DNA from: Actinomadura viridilutea | GTDB taxonomy: Bacteria > Actinomycetota > Actinomycetes > Streptosporangiales > Streptosporangiaceae | NCBI GenBank assembly: GCA_003001795.1 | Contig: PVNI01000018.1 | Span: forward strand, 88,994-152,993 | Reading direction: 5' to 3' | DNA length: 64,000 nt | Shown here: piece by piece, positions 43,601 through 52,600 of the stretch | Position numbering within the stretch: position 1 is the first letter of the stretch | How the letters are laid out: the number at the start of each line of letters is the position of its first letter | Made by a program: the position numbers and the translations under genes | The notes under the pieces: generated by a model | Databases searched by the model: none | The model's input: the letters and a program-made list of their open reading frames with translations, nothing else | Told to the model about the DNA's origin: nothing

Positions 43601-46600
43601 CGCGCTCGCGGCGGCGGCCTCCGACACCGCCCGGACGGCGGCGCCCGCGGCCGACGCCGAACCGCTGATCCGGCCGACGCGGGAGGACGTCGACCGGCTG
43701 ACCCGCCTCGCCGGGGACATCGAGGAGATCCTCCCGCTCACCCCGCTTCAGGAGGGGTTCTTCTACCACGCGCTCGTCGACGGGGCGTCCGGCAGCGTCT
43801 ACGTGGTCCAGCACGTCATCGAGCTGCGCGGACGCCTGGACCCGGAGGCGCTGCGCCGCGCTGCCCAGGCCGTGCTCGACCGCCACGCCCCGCTCCGCGC
43901 CGGGTTCGCCCGGCTGGACGACGGCCGCATGGTGCAGTTCGTCCCGCGCGACCGGCCCGACCTGCCCTGGCGGCTGATCGACCTGAGCGGCCTGGACGAG
44001 GGCGAACGCACGGCGCGCGCCGCCGCCGTCGCCGCCGAGGAGCGGCTGCGCGGCTTCGACCTCGAACGCCCGCCGCTGCTGCGCTGCACGCTCGTGCGCC
44101 TCGGCCCCGAGCACCACTCCCTGGTGCTCATGTTCCACCACATCGTGGCGGACGGCTGGTCGGTGCAGATCATGCTCCGCGAGCTGCTGCACTACTACAA
44201 GGCCGACGACCACGCCGACGACCACGCCGACGACGGCGCCCGCGGCGACCTGGAACCGGCCACCCCGTACCGCGACTACCTGGCCTGGCTGGCGGGCCGC
44301 GACCGCGAGGCGTCGCTGGAGGCCTGGCGCGCGGCGCTCGACGACCTGGCGGGGCCGACCCGCCTGGTCGAGACCCTGCCGCCCCCGCGCGGCGCCGCGG
44401 ACGCCGACCCCGACCCGAGCCGCCGCAGGGCCGACGTGCGCGTCCAGCTGTCCGAGCGGGCCACCGCCGCCCTCGCCGCGTGCGCGCGGCGCCACGGGCT
44501 CACCCTCGGCACCCTCGTGCAGGGCGCCTGGGGCCTGCTGCTCGGCCGGATGACCGGCCGCACCGACGTGGTGTTCGGCACCGCCGTCTCCGGCCGCGGC
44601 GCGGACGTGCCCGGCATCGAGTCGATGGTCGGCATGTTCGTCAACACGCTGCCGGTGCGGATGCGGTGGCGTCCGGGGGAGCCGGCGGCCGAGACGCTGG
44701 CCCGGTTCCAGGACGAGCAGTCGGCGCTGCTCGACCACCAGTACCTGGGGCTGGCGCGCATCCAGCGGCTCGCCGGGGCGGGGGACCTGTTCGACACCCT
44801 CGTCGTCCTGGAGAACTACCCCGAGGAGCCGGACCTGCGCGACCCCTCGGGCACCGTCGCCGTCACCGACATCGACTTCGCCAACGTCGAGCAGTACCCG
44901 CTCGCCCTGGTCGTGCTGCCCGGCCGCAGGCTGGCGCTGCGCATCGACCACGACACCGCCAGGCTCGACACCGCCGCCGCCGAGCGGATCGCCGCCCGGC
45001 TGACGGCGCTCCTGGAGGCGGTGGCCGCCGACCCCGAATGCCCGGTCGCGCGGATCGAACCGCCGTCCGCGGACGAGCGGGCGCGCGCGGCGCTCACCGC
45101 CGAGCCGTTGGAGGCGATCGCGCCGACCCTCGACGCCGCCGTCGCCGCCCAGGCCGCGCGGACCCCCAACGCGACCGCCGTCGCCGGGGACCGTCCGCTG
45201 ACCTACGCCGAGCTCGACCGCGCCGCCAGGGCCGTCGCGCGGCGCCTCCGGGGCGCCGGGACGCGCCCGGCCGACGTCGTCGCGGTCGCCGTGCCGCGCT
45301 CGGCCGACCTGGTGGTCGCCCTGCTGGGGGCGTTGAAGGCGGGCGCCGCCTACCTTCCGCTCGACGTGGACCTGCCCCCGGAACGCCTGACGTACATGCT
45401 CACCGACTCGGGCGCCCGCACGGTCCTCACGACACGGGAGGCGGCGGAGCGGCTGCCCGACGTCGACGGCGTCGCCCGCGTCCTGCTCGACGAGCCGGAC
45501 GCCCGGCACGCCGCTGACGAGGACGCCCCGTCAGCCGAACCGGCGGCCGGGCCGGAGCACCCCGCGTACCTGATCTACACCTCGGGCTCGACGGGCCGTC
45601 CCAAGGGCGTGCTCGTTCCGCACCGCGCGATCGTCAGCCAGCTCACCTGGCTGCGCGAACGGTTCCCGCTCGGCGCGGACGACCGCGTGCTGCACCACCT
45701 GTCGGCGAGCTTCGACGCCTCGCTGCTGGAGCTGTTCTGGCCGCTGTGCGCCGGCGCCGCCATCGTGCCGGTGCGCCGCCCGGGCGGCCACCGCGACCCC
45801 GCCCACCTGCGGCGGCTCATCCGCGAGCACGGCGTCACCACGATGGCGATGGTGCCGTCGATGCTGGCGGCGTTCCTGCAGTCCGCACTGGACGCGGGCG
45901 ACCTGGAGTCGGTCCGCGGCCTGCGCCGCGTCTTCAGCGGCGGCGAACGGCTCACCGGCGCGTTCGCCGACCGCTGGCGCGAGCTGACCGGCGTGCCCGT
46001 CCACAACGTGTACGGGCCGACCGAGACGACCATCCAGGTGACCCACTGGGAGTACGACGGCTCCCACCGGGGCGGCGCGGTGCCGATCGGCCGACCGGTG
46101 GCCGGCACCCGCCTGTACGTCCTGGACGACAGCCTGCGGCCGGTGCCGCCAGGCGCCACGGGCGAGCTCTACGTCGGCGGCGCCCAGCTCGCCCACGGCT
46201 ACCACGGGCGCCCCGCCCTGTCGGCCGAGCGGTTCGTGGCGGACCCGTTCGGCCCGCCCGGGCAGCGCATGTACCGCACCGGCGACCTCGTCCGACGGCA
46301 CCCGTCCGACGAAGCCGACTGGGACGGTGCCGACCTGGACGGTGCCGACCTGCTGGTGTACGTCGGCCGCGCCGACCGGCAGGTCAAGATCCGCGGCAAC
46401 CGGATCGAGCCCGGCGAGGTCGAGGCCCGCATCGCCGACCGGCCGGGCGTGCGGCGCGCCGCCGTCGTCGACCGGCACGACGGGCCGGGCGGCGCCCGGC
46501 TGGTCGCCTACGTCGTGCCCGAGCCCGGCGCCCGCCTGGACGCCGCCGAGCTGCGCGCCTTCCTGGCGCGGACGCTGCCGGACGCGATGGTCCCGTCCGA

Positions 46601-49600
46601 CGTCGTCGTGCTGGACGAGCTTCCGCTGACCCCCAGCGGCAAGCTCGACCGCGACGCCCTGCCCGCCCCCGCGCCCGCCGCCGCGCGCACCGCGCGGCCG
46701 CCGCGCACCGAGCGCGAGCGGCTGCTGTGCGGCATCTTCGCCGAGGTGCTCGGCCTCGACGAGGTCGGCGCCGACGACGACTTCTTCGCGCTGGGCGGCG
46801 ACAGCATCCTGACGGTCATGGTGTCGGGCCGGGCGACGCGCGCCGGACTGGCGATCGGCCCGCAGGAGGTGTTCGAGCACCGCACTCCCGCCGCCCTCGC
46901 CGCCGCGGCGCGGGAGGCCGCCGACGGACGCGGACCGGACGCGACCGCCCCCCTCGTCGCTTTGACCGACGAGGAACGCGACCGCCTGGCGCGGATCAGC
47001 CCCCTGCCGGTGGAAGAGGTCTGGCCGCTGTCGCCGCTGCAGGAAGGGCTTTTCTTCCACTCCAGCTACGACACCGGCGCCCTCGACGTCTACACCGCCC
47101 AGGTCGCCTTCGACTTCCCCTACCGTCTGGACGCCGACCGGCTGCGCGCCGCCTGCGCGGCGCTGCTGGCCCGGCACACCGCGCTGCGCGCCGGGTTCAC
47201 CGGCGACGGCCTCCGGCAGCCCGTGCAGTTCATCGCCGCGGGCCCCGAACCCCCGCTGGAGGAGTTCGACCTGTCCGCGCTGGACGCCGAGCGGCGGCGC
47301 GCGGCCGTCGACGACATCCTGGCGGCCGACCGCAGACGCCGCTTCGACCTGGCGCGGCCCCCGCTGTTCCGCATCCTGCTCGTCCGGCTCGGCGACAACA
47401 CCGACCGGCTCGTCCTCACCCACCACCTGATCCTGTGGGACGGATGGTCCGCCTGGCTGTTCTTCGAACAGCTCATCGCCCTGTACGAACGCCGCGGCGA
47501 CGACTCCGGCCTGCCCCCGGCCGGCTCGTACCGCGACTACCTGGCGTGGCTGAAGGAACAGGACGCCGACCGCGCCGCCGCCGCGTGGCGCGACGCGCTG
47601 GCCGGCCTGGACGAGCCGACCCTCGTCGGCCCCGTCGACCGCGCCCTGGAGCCGGTCGTCCCCGAACGCCGCCGGGCCGAACTGCCGCTCCCCGTCACCG
47701 AACGGCTGTACGAGGCGGTGCGCCGCCACGGCCTGACCCTCAACACGGTGTTCAGCGCGGCGTGGGCGCTGGTGCTGTCCAACGCCGCCGGCCGCGGCGA
47801 CGTGGTGTTCGGCACCGCCGTGGCCGGCAGGCCCGCGGACGTCCCCCGCGTGGAGTCCGTCATCGGGATGTTCCTCAACACCGTGCCCGTCCGCGTCGCC
47901 CTGGACCCCCGCGAGACCGTCCCCGACCTGCTGCGCCGCGTCCAGGGCGAACGCGTCGCGCTCATGCCGCACGACTACCTGGGCCTCGGCGACATCCAGC
48001 AGGCGTCCGGGCACGCCCGCCTCTTCGACACCCTCTACGTGCTGCAGAACCTCGGCGACGAGGACGACATGGCCGAGCTGCGGCGCCGGCACGGCATCGC
48101 CGAGGCCGAGGGGCGGGACGCCACCCACTACCCGATCACCTTCATCGTCACGCCGGGCACGCCCGTGCGGATGAAGCTGGACTACCGCCCCGACGTGATC
48201 GACGGGGCGTTCGCCGACGCCCTGCTGCGGCGCTTCGCCACCGCCGTCGAACGGCTCGTCGACGGCCTGGACGGCGCGACCCCGTCCCGCGTCGGCGCGC
48301 TCGACCTGCTGGAGCCCGAAGAGCGGCGCGCCCTGGCCGCCGAGTGGGACTCCACCCGCCGCCCCCTGCCCAACGAGACCGTCTCGGAGATGCTCGCGGC
48401 CCAGGCAGCGCGCACCCCCGACGCGGTGGCGATCGTCGCGAAGGACGCGACCCTCACCTACGCGGAGCTGAACGCCCGCATCAACCGGCTGGCCCGGCTG
48501 CTGCTGGCGCACGGCGCGGGCCCCGAACGGGTGGTGGCGCTGGCGCTGCCGCGCTCGGCCGACACGGTGGCCGCGCTGTTCGCGGTGCTGCGCACCGGCG
48601 CCGCGTACCTGCCGCTCGAACTGGACCACCCCGCCGAACGGCTGGCGCGCATGCTCGCCGACGCCGACCCGATCTGCGTGGTGACCACCACCGCCGTCGC
48701 CGCGTCCGTGCTGCCCGACCGGCCGCGCCGGATCGCGCTGGACGACCCGGCGGCCGTCGAGGCGCTCGCGTCCCTGCCCGGCGACGACGTCACCGACGCC
48801 GAACGCCCCGGCTTCGAACGCACACGGCCCGACCGCCTGGAGCACCCGGCCTACGTCATCTACACCTCCGGTTCCACCGGCCGCCCCAAGGGCGTCGTGA
48901 CGCCCTACCGCGGCCTGACCAACATGCAGCTCAACCACAGGGAGGCCATCTTCGGCCCCGCGATCTCGTCCGTGCGCGCCGGGCGCCCGGGCGAGACGGG
49001 CCGGATGCGGATCGCGCACACGGTCTCCTTCGCCTTCGACATGTCGTGGGAGGAGCTGCTGTGGCTGGTCGAAGGCCACGAGGTGCACGTCTGCGACGAG
49101 GAGCTGCGCCGTGACGCCGAGGCGCTGGTGGCGTACTGCGACCGGCACCGCATCGACGTCGTCAACGTCACCCCGACCTACGCGCACCACCTGATCGAGG
49201 AGGGCCTGCTCGACCACGACCCCGACGCCGGACGGCACCGCCCCGCGCTGGTCCTGCTGGGCGGGGAGGCCGTCACCGAGACCGTGTGGGCCCGGCTGCG
49301 CGACACCGACGGCACGTTCGGCTACAACCTGTACGGCCCCACCGAGTACACGATCAACACGCTCGGCGGCGGAACCCTCGACAGCGACACCCCCACCGTC
49401 GGCCGCCCCATCTGGAACACCCGCGCCTACGTGCTGGACGCCGCACTGCGCCCGGTGCCGGACGGCGCGCCCGGCGAGCTGTACATCGCGGGCGTCGGCC
49501 TGGCCCGCGGCTACCACCGCCGCCCCGCGCTGACCGCCGAACGGTTCGTCGCCGACCCGTTCGGCGCGCCCGGCGACCGCATGTACCGCACCGGCGACCT

Positions 49601-52600
49601 GGTCCGCCGCCGACCCGACGGCAACCTGGACTTCCTCGGCCGCACCGACGACCAGGTCAAGATCCGCGGCTACCGGGTGGAGCCCGCCGAGATCGGCGCC
49701 GCCCTGGAGGAGCACCCGGCGGTCGCGCACGCGGCCGTCGTCGCCGACGCCTCCGGGCCGGGCCAGGCCAAGCGCCTGGTCGGCTACGTCGTCCCGGAGA
49801 CCTGGCCGGTCGCGGACGCCGACGCGTTCACCGCCGCGCTGCGCGCCCACCTCAAGGAGCGCCTGCCGGACTACATGGTCCCGGCGGCGCTGGTGCCGGT
49901 GGAGCGCCTGCCGCTGACCGTCAACGGCAAGCTCGACGTGCGGGCGCTGCCCGCGCCGGCCGTCACCGCCGCCGCCGAGAGCCGCCCGCCGCGCACGCCC
50001 GCCGAGGAGGTCCTGTGCGGCCTGTTCGCCGAGCTGCTCGGCGTGGAGCGGGTCGGCGTCGACGACGACTTCTTCGACCTGGGCGGCCATTCGCTGCTGG
50101 CCACGCGGCTGATCGGCCGCGCCCGCGCCGCGCTCGGCGCCGAACTGGCCATCCGCGACCTGTTCGAGGCGCCCACCGTCGCCGAACTGGCCGAACGCGC
50201 CGCCGCCACCGTCGGCGACACGCGCCCCGCCCTGGTGCCGGCGGACGAGCGGCCCGCCGAGCCGCCCCTGTCGCCCGCCCAGCGGCGCCTCTGGATGATC
50301 GAGCAGCTCGCGTCCTCGGCCGCGTACAACTTCCCGCTGGTCATGCGGCTGCGGGGTCCGCTCGACGCGGACGCCCTCCGCGCCGCCCTCGGCGACGTCA
50401 TGGCGCGCCACGAGGCCCTGCGGACGCTCATCGCCGACCACGAGGGCCGCCCGTACCAGCGCGTCGTCCCCGCCGAGGACGCCCGCCCCGAGTTCCGCGT
50501 CGTCGAGGCCGCCGAGGAGCGGCTGCCCGCCGTGCTCGCCGACGTCCTGGGACGCCGCTTCGACCTGTCCCGCGACCTGCCGCTGCGCGCCACCGTGGTG
50601 CGACTGGCGGACGACGAGCACGTCGTGGCGCTTCTGCTGCACCACATCGCCACCGACGAATGGTCGGACGGACCGTTCCTGCGCGACCTGTCCACCGCCT
50701 ATGAAGCGCGCAAGGCCGGACGCGCCCCCGAATGGGAGCCGCTGCCCGTCCAGTACGTCGACTACACGCTCTGGCAGCAGACCCTGCTCGGCGACCGCTC
50801 CGACCCCGACAGCCTGGCCGCCCGCCAGCTCGCGTACTGGCGCAAGACCCTGGACGGCGCGCCGGAGCGTCTCGAGCTGCCCACCGACCGGCCCCACCCG
50901 GCACGGCCCGGCATGGCCGGCGGCGAGCACACCGTCGACCTGGACCCGGACCACACCGCGGCGCTGCGCCGCATCGCCCAGCGCGGCGGCGCCAGCATGT
51001 TCATGGTGTGCCACGCGCTGGTCGCCGCGCTGCTGCACCGCCTCGGCGCCGGCGACGACCTGCCGCTCGGCGCCCCCGTCTCCGGCCGCGCCGACGGGGC
51101 GCTGGACGACCTGGTCGGCTTCTTCGTCAACACCCTGGTGCTGCGCACCGACGTGTCCGGCGACCCGACGTTCGCCGAGCTGCTCGCCCGCGTCCGGGAG
51201 ACCGACCTGGCCGCGTTCTCCCACCAGGACGTGCCGTTCGAGGCCGTGGTGGAGGAGCTGAACCCGGTCCGCTCGCCCGACCGCAACCCGCTGTTCCAGG
51301 TCATGGTCGGCTACCGCGCCAACGCGTCCGCCGGCTTCGCCCTGCCCGGCCTGGAGACGCGACCGGAGCCCGTCGAGGCCCGCACCGCCAAGTTCGACCT
51401 GGTGTTCAGCTTCGCCGAGGACCCGCGCACCGGACGGCTCGCGTGCGTGCTGGAGTACCGCTCGGACCTGTTCGACCGGTCGACGGTCGCGAGGCTGGGG
51501 GAGCGGCTCGGCCGCGTCGTCGCCGCCGTGGCCGCCGACCCGCAGGTCCGCGTCGGCGACATCGACGTGCTGGTCGGCGACGAACGCGAACGCGTCCTCA
51601 CCGGCTTCAACCGCACCGACCGGGTGGTGCCGGAGCAGACCATCGTCGAGATGTTCCAGCGGCGCGCGGCCGAACGCCCCGACGCCGTCGCCGTCGTGGA
51701 CGGCCCCCGCACCGTCACCTACGCGGAACTGGACGCCCTGTCGGACCGCATGGCGCGGCTGCTGGCCCTGCACGGGGTGCGGGCCGAGAGCGTGGTCGCC
51801 GTGGCCGTGCCGCGCTCGGCGGAGATGGTCGCGGTGATGCTGGGCGTCAACAAGCTCGGCGCCGCGTTCCTGCCCCTCGACCTGGCGCATCCGGCCGACC
51901 GCCTCGCCTACATGCTCGGCGACTCCCGCGCCGCCGCGGTCGTGGCGACCGAGGAGGTCGCGGGCAAGGTGCCCGAGGTCGACGGCGTCCGCCGGGTGGT
52001 GCTCGACGCCCCCGAAGCGGCCGCCGAACTCGCCGACATCCAACCGGAACCGGGCTCCCTGCCCTGGGTGGCGCTCGACCAGGCCGCGTACGTCATCTAC
52101 ACGTCCGGGTCGACGGGACGGCCCAAGGGCGTCGTCGTCCCGCACGAGGGCATCGGCAGCCTCGTCGCCACCGCCGTCGACCGCATGGGCCTCACCCCCG
52201 ACAGCCGCGTGCTGCAGTTCGCCTCCATCGGCTTCGACGTGACGATCTTCGAGCTGACCATGGCGCTGTGCCACGGCGGCCGGCTGGTGCTCGTCCCGGA
52301 CGAGGCGCGCGTGCCGGGCCGCGAGCTGACCGACTTCATGCGCGAGCAGGGCATCACGCACGCGATCCTGCCGCCGTCGCTGGTGGCGGCGCTGCCCTCC
52401 GACTGCGTCCTGCCCGAAGGCGCCACCGTGCTCGTCGGCACCGAGACCGTCCCGCCGGACGTCATCGCCCGCTGGGCCGGGCACCTGCGGCTGCTCGCGG
52501 CCTACGGGCTGACCGAGGCCACGGTGAACTCCACGCTGTGGCCCGCCGAGCCCGGCTGGACGGACGCCGTGCCGATCGGCGCGCCCGACCCCAACACCCA

